NCBI RefSeq assembly: GCF_921292975.1
Contig: NZ_CAKLCM010000003.1
Coordinates: 310,001 to 374,000 of the forward strand
DNA from: Vibrio hippocampi
GTDB lineage: Bacteria > Pseudomonadota > Gammaproteobacteria > Enterobacterales > Vibrionaceae
Direction: 5' to 3'
DNA length: 64,000 nt
Shown here: positions 17,152 through 26,702 of the stretch, piece after piece
Numbering within the stretch: the first letter of the stretch is position 1
Layout: every line of letters begins with the position of its first letter
Notes under the pieces: model-generated
Databases searched by the model: none
Told to the model about the DNA's origin: nothing
The model's input: the letters and a program-made list of their open reading frames with translations, nothing else
Program-made: the position numbers and the translations under genes

Positions 17152-17901
17152 ATGAACGCCAAATCACCGATCTCAAGAAACCAATTAAAGCTCATTCGTG
17201 CCCTTGGGCAAAAAAAACAGCGAAAGCAACAGGGTTTGTTTCTTGTTGAAGGTGAGAAAAATGTTCTTGAGTTGCTGAACTCAACGCTTGAAATCACCCA
17301 ACTTTTTGCCACCATTGAATTTTTATCGGAACATGAGGCGAAACTGCATGGTTATGACTGCTTTGAAGCCAGTTTAGATGATTTGAGTAAAGCCAGTTCG
17401 CTTGTGAGTAATAACGCGGCTGTCGCGATGGTAAAAATGCCGAGCATAGAAGCGCCAACCGCCGAGGGCTTTATGATTGCTCTCGATGGGGTTTCTGATC
17501 CCGGTAACTTAGGCACGATTATTCGTCTTGCTGATTGGTATGGCATTAAACACATTGTGGCGAGTATGGATTGCGCTGATCCCTACAATCCAAAGACGAT
17601 TCGAGCCACGATGGGCAGTTTTGCTCGGGTGAATGTCAGTTTGGTCGACTTGCCTGCGTATCTGCAACAAGCCGATATTCCCGTATATGGTGCATTTCTG
17701 GAAGGAGAGAATATCCATCGCTGTGAGTTTAAACAGCAAGGTATTCTATTAATGGGCAGCGAGTCTCACGGTGTACGTCCTCAAGCTGAAGCGTATGTGA
17801 CAGACAAAATCACCATTCCGGCTTTTGGTGGTGCAGAGTCTTTAAATGTGGCGATGGCAACCGGTATTATTTTAGATAACTATCGACGTCAATACTCATA
17901 A
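17152..17901 (+). CDS. TrmH/SpoU-family RNA 2'-O-methyltransferase
   Basis: A 249-aa protein with an N-terminal L30e-like substrate-binding domain (~1-90: GLFLVEGEKNVLELL) and a C-terminal SPOUT knot domain. The three SpoU motifs are present: DGVSDPGNLGTIIRLADW (motif 1), LLMGSESHGVRPQ (motif 2) and IPAFGGAESLNVAMATGIIL (motif 3). The Asn and Glu of these motifs support AdoMet binding and catalysis. It is RlmB-like in layout, but the target nucleotide cannot be stated. It is monocistronic, with an inverted repeat after the stop. Confidence 0.9.
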   Translation: MNAKSPISRNQLKLIRALGQKKQRKQQGLFLVEGEKNVLELLNSTLEITQLFATIEFLSEHEAKLHGYDCFEASLDDLSKASSLVSNNAAVAMVKMPSIEAPTAEGFMIALDGVSDPGNLGTIIRLADWYGIKHIVASMDCADPYNPKTIRATMGSFARVNVSLVDLPAYLQQADIPVYGAFLEGENIHRCEFKQQGILLMGSESHGVRPQAEAYVTDKITIPAFGGAESLNVAMATGIILDNYRRQYS

Positions 17902-17919
17902 GCTTGGTGAGCGTTATTT

Positions 17920-17950
17920 AATAGATAGCGATTTTTACTCGCTATCTATT
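17920..17950 (+). terminator. Inverted repeat after the methyltransferase gene
   Basis: AATAGATAGCGA (17920-17931) pairs with TCGCTATCTATT (17939-17950), a perfect 12-bp stem with a 7-base T-rich loop, 18 bases after the stop. The following bases are only moderately T-rich. Confidence 0.6.
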
Positions 17951-18153
17951 TATGCACCCTCTATTTACCAACCCTCAATTTACCAACGATCGATTTACCT
18001 TCAATTTTGTTTTAGCTCGCTTATTGAAGTCTGGTGCGACCTTTTATCCAAATGAGAAAATAGTCTCAAAAATCAATAAAAATTCTATTGTTGTCATAGA
18101 GTTGAGGTAGACTCACTGACCGTTATTTCAGCCAAATTATCAAGGAACGATCA

Positions 18154-18771
18154 ATGAAAGCGGTAATGGTCGAGCAAACAGCTTACTATCCAAGTAAAAT
18201 CCTCTGTGTCGGACGCAATTATGTTGAGCACATTCATGAGTTGGGTAATGAAATGCCCGAGGAGATGGTGGTGTTTAATAAACCCAACTCAAGTATTGCT
18301 CATGATCTACTGTCTTTTGCTCAAGAGCCTTTGCACTACGAAGCTGAGATCTGTTTTCTCGTCACCAATAGGCAACTAAGTGCGATAGGGTTTGGTATTG
18401 ACCTAACCAAACGTTCGTTGCAAGCCAAGTTGAAAACCAAAGGGTTGCCTTGGGAGCGAGCGAAAGCGTTTGATCAATCCGCCAAATTTAGCCGCTTTGT
18501 TCCTGTTCAGACCGATATGGATCTGAGCTCTTTGGAAGTGGAATTGTTTATTAATAGTGTCCGAGTTCAGTTAGGTAATGCTAAGCAGATGCTGTATAAG
18601 CCAGAAACGGTACTTCAGGAACTGCAGCAATACACCCAGTTGGAAGATGGCGATGTGATTATGACGGGAACCCCCCAAGGTGTTGGTATCATTGAGAAAG
18701 ACGATCGTTTCCTTGGTCGTATTCGCTGCGACGGTAAGGTGATCATCGAGGTGGAGTGGGTCGCTGTTTAA
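18154..18771 (+). CDS. Fumarylacetoacetate hydrolase (FAH) family protein
   Basis: A 205-aa protein of the FAH/YcgM type. KILCVGRNYVEHIHELG opens the domain, YEAEICFLV (metal-binding Glu pair) and the closing MTGTPQGVGIIEKDDRF block are family hallmarks. Small members hydrolyse acylpyruvates or decarboxylate oxaloacetate; which applies is unknown. A good AAGGAA site lies 6 bases before the ATG. It is monocistronic with a strong terminator downstream. Confidence 0.88.
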   Translation: MKAVMVEQTAYYPSKILCVGRNYVEHIHELGNEMPEEMVVFNKPNSSIAHDLLSFAQEPLHYEAEICFLVTNRQLSAIGFGIDLTKRSLQAKLKTKGLPWERAKAFDQSAKFSRFVPVQTDMDLSSLEVELFINSVRVQLGNAKQMLYKPETVLQELQQYTQLEDGDVIMTGTPQGVGIIEKDDRFLGRIRCDGKVIIEVEWVAV

Positions 18772-18891
18772 GCTACTGCCCCATGTTTTGTTGTCATCCA
18801 TATTCTGAATCAACGTCCATATCCCCACACAATGCTGTCAAAGCTACCACTAAGTTCAGAAACCATCATAAAAACGATCAGCGATAGGAAC

Positions 18892-18946
18892 GCTTATACC
18901 TGACTTTGGTGGATTCCAGAGTCAGGTATGAGCAGTTCTTTTTTTT
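18892..18946 (+). terminator. Rho-independent terminator after the FAH gene
   Basis: GCTTATACCTGACT (18892-18905) pairs over 14 bases, with one G-T pair, with AGTCAGGTATGAGC (18920-18933). AGTTC and a run of eight T follow. Confidence 0.8.
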
Positions 18947-19394
18947 AATTATAATCAGACAGTTAATACTCATATCCCAACATTCCGCACGATTTTACCT
19001 GCCGATCACAAAAGCGTGACACACTTTCTACTTGCAGAACCAAGTAACAGAAACTAGCATTTAGTTAACAAAAATATAACAAGTTGTTAATTTTGTATTT
19101 TCTTGTGCAGGGCTCAATAAGTAACAGGTTTTGGTTAAAGCAACCCTGTACTTGTGGGGCTGAGCATTGAATTGGTGCTCATGAAGAGCAGAAAATTTGC
19201 CGTACCAATGAGGTTGAACATCTGCTGTAACAATCTGTGATGAAATTAAGCAGTAGACAACAGAAGCGGTTCATTTGGTGGCGTAGATTTCATATTTACT
19301 TGCACTCAGCCAAGCCGTTGACGCTTAGGTGTAGTGACAGGTTTAAGGGGAGGTGGCACCTTTTGGGGTGACCGCTTGGCAAAGGAGAGATCTT
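18947..19394 (+). promoter_or_regulatory. Leader/promoter region of the cytochrome oxidase operon
   Basis: 448 bases with no gene I can support. The first part is AT-rich (19050-19110); the last ~60 bases are purine-rich with two Shine-Dalgarno-like stretches. The second (AAAGGAG, 19381-19387) serves the TTG start of coxB at 19395. A 19-codon ATG frame at 19180 lacks a convincing ribosome-binding site. Confidence 0.4.
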
Positions 19395-20579
19395 TTGAAC
19401 ACATCGCTAGCCACACCAAGAGTTGGCGTCGCTGCCACTACGCTTGTCAGTTTTTCAACCTTCTCACAGTCAAGTGATTACAACTTGACGCGTGGTGTAA
19501 CAGCCATCAGCCAAGAAGTTTATGATCTGCACATGCTCATTTTCTACATCTGCTGTGCTATCGCCCTGATTGTTTTCGGCATTATGTTTTATTCCATCTT
19601 CCGTCATAGAAAATCCAAAGGTGCAGTTGCCGCTAATTTCCACGAAAGTACCAAGGTTGAAGTTATCTGGACGGTGATCCCCATTATTATTTTGGTGGCG
19701 ATGGCGATACCAGCAACCAAGACCTTAGTCGCGATGGAAGATACCTCAAAATCGGATCTCACCATCAAAATTACCGGCTCTCAGTGGAAGTGGCACTACG
19801 CCTACTTCGGTGAGGAGGTGGAGTTCTTTTCGCTGTTGGCCACCTCTCAGAAGCAAATCGACGGTTTAGAGCAAAAAGGGGCCCATTATCTGCTGGAAGT
19901 GGATAACCCGCTTGTTGTCCCGATAGACAAAAAAATTCGCTTTCTGATGACTTCCGATGACGTCATTCACTCATGGTGGGTGCCCGATTTTGCGGTTAAA
20001 AAAGACACCATTCCGGGTTTTATCAACGAAGCGTGGACCAAGATCGATGAGCCGGGTGTGTATCGCGGTCAATGTGCTGAGCTTTGTGGCAAAGCACACG
20101 GTTTTATGCCGATAGTGGTTCACGCCATGGAGCAGGATGATTATCAACAATGGCTGACAGGTAAAAAACAAGAAATTGCCCAAGCAAAGGCTCAGGCAGC
20201 CAAAGCACTGGATGTCACGCTTTCTATTGATGATTTGATGCCTGTGGGTGAACAAATTTATGCCGCTCGCTGCGCGGTGTGTCATCAGGCAAATGGTCAA
20301 GGTATTCCCGGCGCTTTTCCGGCGATTGCTGGAAGTGCAGTTGCCACAACCGGGGATATTAATGCCCATATTAGTAAGATTGTTGATGGGGTGAGCGGCA
20401 CCGCGATGCAGTCCTTTGCCAATCAATTAACGGACAAAGAGATTGCGGCGGTGGTGACGTACCAAAGAAATGCTTGGGGTAATGACACCGGAGATGTCGT
20501 ACAAGCGTCAGACATCAATGCCTATAAAACCGATACCCATAAAACGCAAAGCGATAAACACTCAACGGCTGGAGAGTGA
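19395..20579 (+). CDS. coxB: Cytochrome c oxidase subunit II with fused cytochrome c domain
   Basis: Start is the TTG at 19395: AAAGGAG lies 7 bases upstream and the product opens [17 protein letters not shown] (394 aa). Upstream in-frame codons have no ribosome-binding site. Two helices (~47-70 and 88-110) are followed by the periplasmic CuA domain with [24 protein letters not shown] and the CuA ligands [12 protein letters not shown] (~226-237). The C-terminus adds a cytochrome c domain with RCAVCH heme attachment (~293) and a later Met (TAMQSF) as possible sixth ligand. This is the caa3-like form that accepts electrons through its own heme c. Its stop overlaps the coxA start. Confidence 0.95.
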   Translation: MNTSLATPRVGVAATTLVSFSTFSQSSDYNLTRGVTAISQEVYDLHMLIFYICCAIALIVFGIMFYSIFRHRKSKGAVAANFHESTKVEVIWTVIPIIILVAMAIPATKTLVAMEDTSKSDLTIKITGSQWKWHYAYFGEEVEFFSLLATSQKQIDGLEQKGAHYLLEVDNPLVVPIDKKIRFLMTSDDVIHSWWVPDFAVKKDTIPGFINEAWTKIDEPGVYRGQCAELCGKAHGFMPIVVHAMEQDDYQQWLTGKKQEIAQAKAQAAKALDVTLSIDDLMPVGEQIYAARCAVCHQANGQGIPGAFPAIAGSAVATTGDINAHISKIVDGVSGTAMQSFANQLTDKEIAAVVTYQRNAWGNDTGDVVQASDINAYKTDTHKTQSDKHSTAGE

Positions 20580-22222
20580 TGATGAAGACACCACCGATTA
20601 AAAAAGTAAAAGCCACAGTTGCAACTGATGGTGAGTTAGGGCGAGCAAACAGCGCCACCGTGGTTGATGAACATCATGACCCTGCGCCTTCAGGTTGGGC
20701 GCGTTGGGTGTATTCGACCAGCCATAAAGATATTGGGACGCTTTATCTGTGGTTTAGTTTGATTATGTTCTTTACCGGTGGCGCAATGGCGATGGTGATT
20801 CGAGCCGAATTATTCCAGCCCGGTTTGCAACTGGTGGAACCTAACTTCTTTAATCAGATGACCACGGTGCATGGATTAATCATGGTATTCGGGGCAGTGA
20901 TGCCAGCCTTTACCGGGCTTGCCAACTGGATGATTCCTATGATGATCGGCGCGCCAGATATGGCTCTGCCTCGAATGAATAATCTGAGTTTTTGGATCTT
21001 ACCTTTCGCATTTTTGATTCTTATTGCCTCTCTGTTTATGCCCGGTGGTGGCCCCAACTTTGGCTGGACGTTTTACGCGCCGCTTTCCACCACTTATGGT
21101 CCAGACAGTACTGCGCTGTTTGTGTTCTCCGTTCATATCATGGGGATCAGTTCCATTATGGGGGCGATCAATGTCATCGTGACCATTATTAATATGCGTG
21201 CGCCGGGCATGACTTGGATGAAGATGCCTCTGTTCGTCTGGACTTGGCTTATCACCGCATTTCTATTGATCGCGGTGATGCCCGTGTTAGCGGGCGCGGT
21301 AACCATGGTGTTGACCGACAAGTACTTCGGCACCAGTTTCTTCGATGCCGCTGGTGGCGGTGATCCGGTTATGTTCCAGCATATCTTCTGGTTCTTTGGT
21401 CATCCAGAGGTGTACATCATGATATTGCCGTCATTTGGCATTATCTCGGCGATTGTTCCCGCATTCAGTGGCAAGAAGTTATTTGGTTATCACTCCATGG
21501 TTTATGCGACATGCAGCATCGCATTACTGTCGTTTTTAGTGTGGGCTCACCATATGTTTACCACGGGTATGCCAGTTTTTGCCGAGCTGTTTTTTATGTA
21601 TTGCACCATGCTGATTGCGGTGCCGACGGGCGTTAAGGTGTTTAACTGGGTAGCGACCATGTGGCGAGGGGCGCTGACGTTTGAAACCCCCATGCTGTTT
21701 GCTATTGCCTTTATTGTGCTGTTTACCATCGGTGGCTTTTCTGGACTGATGCTGGCGATTGTACCTGCGGATTTCCAATACCATGACACCTACTTTGTGG
21801 TGGCGCATTTCCATTACGTGCTGGTGTCCGGGGCGGTGTTCTCTATAATGGCGGCAGCCTACTATTGGTTGCCAAAGTGGACCGGAAATATGTATGACCA
21901 CAGGCTGAGTTTGTGGCATTTCTGGTGTTCGGTAATCTCTGTCAACGTGCTGTTTTTCCCGATGCACTTTCTTGGTTTAGCCGGTATGCCGCGACGGATC
22001 CCCGATTACGCTATTCAATTTGCCGATGTGAATCAGATAGTGTCGATTGGTGGCTTTGCGTTTGGTTTATCGCAACTGCTGTTCTTGTGGGTGGTCATTA
22101 AGTGCATAAGAGGCGGAGAGCCAGCCCCCGCCAAGCCTTGGGAGCGAGCAGAGGGACTCGAGTGGACAGTACCAAGTCCCGCGCCACATCACACCTTTAC
22201 CACGCCACCAAAAGTGGATTAG
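20579..22222 (+). CDS. coxA: Cytochrome c oxidase subunit I (aa3-type)
   Basis: About 547 aa with twelve predicted helices. The heme a/a3 and CuB ligand motifs are present: [18 protein letters not shown] (low-spin heme His), [15 protein letters not shown] (CuB His and cross-linked Tyr), WAHHMFTTG (CuB His pair) and [14 protein letters not shown] (heme a3 and heme a His). The ATG at 20579 overlaps the coxB stop; the next codon, ATG 20582, has better spacing to GGAG and is an equal candidate. It reduces oxygen and pumps protons in the inner membrane. Confidence 0.96.
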   Translation: MMKTPPIKKVKATVATDGELGRANSATVVDEHHDPAPSGWARWVYSTSHKDIGTLYLWFSLIMFFTGGAMAMVIRAELFQPGLQLVEPNFFNQMTTVHGLIMVFGAVMPAFTGLANWMIPMMIGAPDMALPRMNNLSFWILPFAFLILIASLFMPGGGPNFGWTFYAPLSTTYGPDSTALFVFSVHIMGISSIMGAINVIVTIINMRAPGMTWMKMPLFVWTWLITAFLLIAVMPVLAGAVTMVLTDKYFGTSFFDAAGGGDPVMFQHIFWFFGHPEVYIMILPSFGIISAIVPAFSGKKLFGYHSMVYATCSIALLSFLVWAHHMFTTGMPVFAELFFMYCTMLIAVPTGVKVFNWVATMWRGALTFETPMLFAIAFIVLFTIGGFSGLMLAIVPADFQYHDTYFVVAHFHYVLVSGAVFSIMAAAYYWLPKWTGNMYDHRLSLWHFWCSVISVNVLFFPMHFLGLAGMPRRIPDYAIQFADVNQIVSIGGFAFGLSQLLFLWVVIKCIRGGEPAPAKPWERAEGLEWTVPSPAPHHTFTTPPKVD

Positions 22223-22232
22223 CGGAGTGGGT

Positions 22233-22862
22233 ATGAGCTTTGATAAACCAGACAGCGAAAAACCAAGCCATAAACGCCTGATTTCTCTGCTTTGTCTCTC
22301 GGTAATCGCCATGTTCGGTTTTGGTTTTGCCCTCGTTCCTCTGTACGACATTATGTGCGAGGCATTGGGTATTAACGGTAAAACCAACACGATCTCTGCC
22401 GTGCAACCCGTGGGTATGCAGCCGGACAAATCTCGGACAGTGAATGTGGAGTTTATGGCGCATATTAATCCTGACATGCCTTGGTTATTTAAACCCAAAA
22501 CGGTGACGATGCAGGTTCATCCTGGTGAGGTGGTGCAAACTGCCTATCTTGCCACCAACCTTTCGCAATCGTCTCTGATTGGGCAAGCGGTGCCATCGGT
22601 TTCGCCGGGTCTTGGCGCTTCTTATTTCAACAAGATTGAGTGTTTCTGTTTTAATCATCAGCCGTTGCAAGCGCAGCAAAGCACTGAAATGCCGTTGATA
22701 TTTTATATTGAGCTCGATATTCCAGACAGCATCCATACGCTGACCCTTTCGTACACCTTATACAACCTATCAAGCCAGCAACAGGCGAGTGTGAAAATAG
22801 CCCCTTCTTTCGTTTATTTGGCTTTTGCTCAACCACGAGCTTTGGAGAGTCACCATGAGTAA
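22233..22862 (+). CDS. ctaG: Cytochrome c oxidase assembly protein Cox11/CtaG
   Basis: About 209 aa from the ATG at 22233; a GTG two codons earlier is less likely. One N-terminal helix (~20-40, LCLSVIAMFGFGFALVPLYDIMCEA) anchors a periplasmic beta domain with the copper-binding motif FNKIECFCFNHQPL. It delivers copper to the CuB site of subunit I. It starts 10 bases after coxA and its end overlaps coxC by 8 bases. Confidence 0.95.
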   Translation: MSFDKPDSEKPSHKRLISLLCLSVIAMFGFGFALVPLYDIMCEALGINGKTNTISAVQPVGMQPDKSRTVNVEFMAHINPDMPWLFKPKTVTMQVHPGEVVQTAYLATNLSQSSLIGQAVPSVSPGLGASYFNKIECFCFNHQPLQAQQSTEMPLIFYIELDIPDSIHTLTLSYTLYNLSSQQQASVKIAPSFVYLAFAQPRALESHHE

Positions 22863-23736
22863 ACATCAAACCTATTACGTTCCCGCGCAAAGTAGTTGGC
22901 CCATTGTTGGCGCGATTTCTCTGTTTTTGGTGGCGGTGGGAGCAGGGTTAACGGTGCAGCATATGGAGAGCGGTGGAGCAGGCAGCGTCATCGGCGGTGT
23001 GGTGCTCTGTTTGGGTTTTTTGGTTTTACTGTATATGTTTTCCGGTTGGATGGGGAACGTGGTGACAGAGTCTCTGTCGGGACTCTATTCCGAGCAACTG
23101 AGTCGCTCGTTTAAGCAGGGAATGAGCTGGTTTATTTTTTCTGAGGTGATGTTCTTTGGCGCTTTTTTTGGCGCTCTATTTTATGCGCGTATACTGTCTG
23201 TGCCTTGGCTGGGTGGAGCCGACAACAATGTTATGACCCATGAAGTGCTGTGGCCTGCCTTTGAAGCGATTTGGCCGCTAACCACCACTCCGTCAGGCGT
23301 TACAACGCAAGCGATGCCCTGGTCTGGGATCCCATTGACCAACACGATTATATTGTTGCTTTCTTCGATTACCTTGCATCTTGCTCACACCAGTTTGGAA
23401 AAAAACCATCGCACTGCCCTGATAGTTTGGCTCGAAATCACCATCGTGCTCGCTTGCTTCTTCCTTTATTACCAAGGGGTTGAGTATATTCATGCCTATC
23501 AAGATATCGGTTTGACATTGCAGTCCGGAATTTACGGCAACACGTTCTTTATGCTGACGGGTTTCCATGGTCTTCATGTCTGTATGGGCACTATCTTCTT
23601 AATCGTATTGTTGGTTCGCATTGCCAAGGATCACTTTACCCCGAAGGAGCACTTTGCCTTTCAGGCCGGCAGTTGGTACTGGCACTTTGTCGATGTGGTG
23701 TGGTTGTGTCTGTTTGTTTTTGTTTATGTGCTTTGA
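22855..23736 (+). CDS. coxC: Cytochrome c oxidase subunit III
   Basis: About 293 aa from the ATG at 22855 (MSKHQTYYVPAQSSWPIVG); longer in-frame starts lie inside cox11. Seven helices are expected; conserved features include WFIFSEVMFFGAFFGALFYAR, and FHGLHVCMGT plus FAFQAGSWYWHFVDVVWLCLF near the end. It stabilises the proton uptake path of subunit I. It is the last plus-strand gene before the antisense DUF2909 gene. Confidence 0.95.
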   Translation: MSKHQTYYVPAQSSWPIVGAISLFLVAVGAGLTVQHMESGGAGSVIGGVVLCLGFLVLLYMFSGWMGNVVTESLSGLYSEQLSRSFKQGMSWFIFSEVMFFGAFFGALFYARILSVPWLGGADNNVMTHEVLWPAFEAIWPLTTTPSGVTTQAMPWSGIPLTNTIILLLSSITLHLAHTSLEKNHRTALIVWLEITIVLACFFLYYQGVEYIHAYQDIGLTLQSGIYGNTFFMLTGFHGLHVCMGTIFLIVLLVRIAKDHFTPKEHFAFQAGSWYWHFVDVVWLCLFVFVYVL

Positions 23737-23758
23737 GGTGATGATTCTTTAGCGTGAC

Positions 23759-23983
23759 TCAATAAGGGCGAGGGTTAGGGGTCAATACTCCACTTTGTAG
23801 GGCAATGATAAGCAGCACGATGACGATGGCGGAAAATAACACTCTACGACCTAAATAATGACTCATAGGTCTGGTTTGGTTGGGGTTATCACGCACCATT
23901 TGAAATAGGGCAAGGGCTAAATTGAAGATAATGAACAGTAGCAGTAATACTAAGACCACTTTAAACAGAAACGAAGCTGACAT
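23759..23983 (-). CDS. DUF2909 twin-helix membrane protein in the oxidase locus
   Basis: A 74-aa protein with two hydrophobic helices (~5-28 and 50-68) joined by a polar loop (QMVRDNPNQTRPMSHYLGRR). Its length and position between coxC and SURF1 match the DUF2909 proteins seen in oxidase loci of gamma-proteobacteria. Minus-strand GGGG sits 7 bases upstream of its ATG. It runs against the operon, and its 5' region abuts or overlaps the start of the SURF1 gene. Function unknown; an oxidase assembly role is inferred from position. Confidence 0.75.
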   Translation of the reverse strand: MSASFLFKVVLVLLLLFIIFNLALALFQMVRDNPNQTRPMSHYLGRRVLFSAIVIVLLIIALQSGVLTPNPRPY

Positions 23984-23999
23984 AACAACCCCTTATGCA

Positions 24000-24884
24000 G
24001 TGAAATGGTTGACCGGCCGTTTTTTGCTTGCACTGATATTAACTGTGGGTGTGTTTACTGTTTTGGTCAAACTGGGATTTTGGCAATTAGAGCGGGGCGA
24101 GCAAAAACAGCAACTGGAGACCAGCTTACAGCAGCGCCAGAACTCGCGCCCCGTTCCTTTTGCGTCTTTAGCGTTGCGTAATCCTAATCAAGAACCGGCA
24201 CTGTACCAACGTTGGACGGGAGTGCCCGTGGTCGCCAAGGTGAAACCGCAAGCGACGTTGTTGTTTGTTGATAATCAGGTATTCCGTGGTGAGGTTGGGT
24301 ATTTGGTGTTGCAATTGGTACAGGTTGACGGTGTAGGCGCGGTGCTGGTTGAGTTGGGATTTGTTCCCGCTAGCCATGATAGACGTGTATTACCTGCGGT
24401 GGAGATGATGTTGCCAGTCAATGCTCAAAGTACTCAAGCTATAGATTTACAAAACACAGATTCACAAAGCACAGCTTCACAAAAAACAGCTCCAGAGTTT
24501 ATTGAGGTAACAGGGCGTCTCTATAGCAAGCAAGTCAATAGTCTGTCACAGCAAGAGATAGAGAGGTTTACCTCAGAGAACAGCGGCGTTGAGAACTTAC
24601 GCATCCAGAGCTTACGTATCCAGAGCTTACGCATCCAACGCTATCGCATCCAAAGCTTAGATATGGATTCGATATCTGATGCCATAGGTCAACAAGTGAT
24701 GCATTGGGTGATTCAACCGACGGATAGTCGTACTTCATATCCGCATCCTTGGCAGCCAGTGAATATGCACTCTAGTAAGCACTTTGGCTATGCATTTCAA
24801 TGGTTTGTTATGGCATTGGTGTTCGCTCTGATGGTGAGCTATGCCAGTGTTAAATGGTGGAAAACAGTAAGGAGAAGACAATGA
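24000..24884 (+). CDS. SURF1 family cytochrome oxidase biogenesis protein
   Basis: SURF1 hallmarks are clear: an N-terminal helix, then VKLGFWQLERGEQKQQLE, a central VEVTGRLYSKQ-like strand (FIEVTGRLYSKQ), and a C-terminal HFGYAFQWFVMALVFALMVSYA helix. It helps insert heme a into subunit I. The start is uncertain: GTG 24000 is proposed because the longer frame (from 23922) would read antisense through DUF2909; neither has a good ribosome-binding site. The loop between the domains holds two in-frame 15-bp repeat arrays, making this protein longer than usual. Its stop overlaps the next ATG. Confidence 0.88.
   Translation: MKWLTGRFLLALILTVGVFTVLVKLGFWQLERGEQKQQLETSLQQRQNSRPVPFASLALRNPNQEPALYQRWTGVPVVAKVKPQATLLFVDNQVFRGEVGYLVLQLVQVDGVGAVLVELGFVPASHDRRVLPAVEMMLPVNAQSTQAIDLQNTDSQSTASQKTAPEFIEVTGRLYSKQVNSLSQQEIERFTSENSGVENLRIQSLRIQSLRIQRYRIQSLDMDSISDAIGQQVMHWVIQPTDSRTSYPHPWQPVNMHSSKHFGYAFQWFVMALVFALMVSYASVKWWKTVRRRQ
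24443..24487 (+). repeat. 15-bp tandem repeat, three copies, in SURF1
   Basis: AGATTTACAAAACAC, AGATTCACAAAGCAC and AGCTTCACAAAAAAC follow directly on each other and stay in frame, encoding Gln/Ser/Thr-rich residues. Confidence 0.8.
24596..24655 (+). repeat. 15-bp tandem repeat, four copies, in SURF1
   Basis: Four consecutive variants of CTTACGCATCCAGAG, in frame, encode an LRIQS-like pentapeptide repeat in the variable loop of SURF1. Confidence 0.85.
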
Positions 24885-25462
24885 AGGATCTCGCTCATAC
24901 TTCAGTCAGCCCAGTTGGCGTTAACCATTCCCCTTGGCGAGGGCGGTTGGTTTTAATCGCGCTAGTGCTGTTTTTTGCTCTGCCCTTTTTGGCGGCGAAA
25001 ACTATCTTGAGCCAACATTGGTATCAGTCGGGTGTGACGAATAATGGTGAATTGCTCGAACCGAGACTCACCTTTGAGCAACTTAATCTGGATAATCCCT
25101 TACAAGGGCAGCAGTGGCAGTTGGGTTTTGTGCTGCCAGTCTCTTGCGAACAGTCGTGTCAACATAGATTATATCTGTTAGGTCAGACACATACCGCGCT
25201 GGGTCAGTACCAATCACGAGTGACGCCGGTGGTCTATGTGTTGCCCAATCAGGTTCTGCCCGAGTTGCCTTCCTCTTTCGCAGTGGTCGAGATTAACCGT
25301 CAGTTTCTACAATCGGTGCCAAGCCAAGGTTACTTAATCGCTGATACGTTAGGGCAGTTGGTGATGTTTTTTCCTCCTGTGGTTGAGTCACAACAGGTGT
25401 CTCAGAGCAAGGGGTTATTGTTTGATTTACGCAAGTTACTAAAACTGTCACGAGTCGGTTAA
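24881..25462 (+). CDS. Membrane-anchored protein of the oxidase locus, unknown function
   Basis: About 193 aa from the ATG at 24881, which overlaps the SURF1 stop (ATGA) and has AAGGAG upstream. One N-terminal helix (~24-45, RLVLIALVLFFALPFLAAK) is followed by a periplasmic domain. SGVTNNGELLEPRLTFEQLNL resembles proteins often encoded beside SURF1 and ctaA, and a CEQSC pair (VSCEQSCQHRLY) looks like the CxxxC of SCO-like thioredoxin folds. A copper or thiol role in oxidase assembly is plausible but unproven. Confidence 0.7.
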   Translation: MKDLAHTSVSPVGVNHSPWRGRLVLIALVLFFALPFLAAKTILSQHWYQSGVTNNGELLEPRLTFEQLNLDNPLQGQQWQLGFVLPVSCEQSCQHRLYLLGQTHTALGQYQSRVTPVVYVLPNQVLPELPSSFAVVEINRQFLQSVPSQGYLIADTLGQLVMFFPPVVESQQVSQSKGLLFDLRKLLKLSRVG

Positions 25463-25532
25463 AGATTGCACCTTATTTAAACACAGTACGTCGATTGAAA
25501 AAGCGAGCATCAAAGGGATAACAGGAGTCACC

Positions 25533-26702
25533 ATGAAGTTAACGGTTTTACTCAAAATTAGCCTGATAATGACCCTGATTGTGATTGCCTTGGGGGCATA
25601 TACGCGCTTGGCTGATGCTGGCTTAGGATGTCCAGATTGGCCGGGGTGCTATGGTCAACTCACGGTGCCCAATTCACAACTCGACATTGAATTGGCGAAC
25701 GCTCGTTTTCCAGAGAGAGCGGTGGAGCAGAGCAAGGCGTGGCTTGAGATGGTTCATCGCTACTTTGCGGGCACGTTAGGTCTGTTGGTATTTGCCATTA
25801 GCTGGCTGGGAATTAAAGTCCACGGCAAACAATTAGGTAAGATATTGCCCGTTAGCTTGAGCTTAGTTATCGTCTTTCAGGCGGCTTTAGGTATGTGGAC
25901 GGTGACATTAAAACTGATGCCTATTATTGTGATGGCGCATCTATTAGGTGGCTTTACACTATTTTCACTGCTGTTTTTGACCTTGCTTAGACTGCGCCCC
26001 CAGCCAACCTATTACCGACCCGTTCCTCGATTTCCCAATATCAGACCCAACAGTCTACAACAATTCAAACCCACCCTGATTCGAGGCTGCAATATGGCGG
26101 TGAACACTCGGGTGGCGAGTAAAAGGCTAAAGGCAATATCGCTGTTGGTATTGGTGATGACAGTGGTGCAGATCATGCTCGGTGGCTGGACATCCTCTAA
26201 CTATGCCGCCGTTGTTTGCTCAACCCTACCGATTTGTGAGGGCAATTGGCCTGCCTATCTGAATTTCAGCGAGGCATTTAACCCGATACAACGTGGCTTT
26301 GATAACTATGAGTTTGGCGTACTGGATTATTCGGCACGAATGACCATCCATGTAACCCATAGAGTCGGCGCTATGTTGGTGACGGTGGCGGGGCTTATAT
26401 TGATTATGGCTCTGTTTAAACATCCTAACCAAAGAGTCAGGCGATTGGGACGCAACCTGTTCGTCATGCTATCGCTGCAAATCGCTTTGGGAATAAGTAA
26501 TGTGGTGTTTCATCTGCCGCTGCTTATCGCTGTGCTTCACAACCTCGGCGGCGCATTGCTGCTGCTGGTGCTGATTCATATCAACTACCGACTGGCTCGT
26601 GCCCGATATACCTTAATGAATAAGCCTGTCCTGACTATTGTTTCTGATGATCATGAACTGTCGCCAATCGCATTGCCTGATAACAAGGAGAGTTTTGTAT
26701 GA
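25533..26702 (+). CDS. ctaA: Heme A synthase (COX15/CtaA family)
   Basis: A 389-aa protein with about eight helices in two four-helix halves. The N-terminus has [21 protein letters not shown], the conserved cysteine loop, followed by [14 protein letters not shown] (His ligand). The second half repeats this as [20 protein letters not shown] and [12 protein letters not shown]. It oxidises heme O to heme A in the inner membrane. Its stop overlaps ctaB. A clean ribosome-binding site (AACAGGAGT) precedes the ATG. Confidence 0.95.
   Translation: MKLTVLLKISLIMTLIVIALGAYTRLADAGLGCPDWPGCYGQLTVPNSQLDIELANARFPERAVEQSKAWLEMVHRYFAGTLGLLVFAISWLGIKVHGKQLGKILPVSLSLVIVFQAALGMWTVTLKLMPIIVMAHLLGGFTLFSLLFLTLLRLRPQPTYYRPVPRFPNIRPNSLQQFKPTLIRGCNMAVNTRVASKRLKAISLLVLVMTVVQIMLGGWTSSNYAAVVCSTLPICEGNWPAYLNFSEAFNPIQRGFDNYEFGVLDYSARMTIHVTHRVGAMLVTVAGLILIMALFKHPNQRVRRLGRNLFVMLSLQIALGISNVVFHLPLLIAVLHNLGGALLLLVLIHINYRLARARYTLMNKPVLTIVSDDHELSPIALPDNKESFV

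Noticed and set aside
19180..19239. 19-codon leader peptide before coxB
   Set aside because: No convincing ribosome-binding site and no attenuation-type structure next to it.
21536..21967. Minus-strand 143-codon frame inside coxA
   Set aside because: Shadow of a highly conserved gene; His/Gln-rich composition with no start signals.
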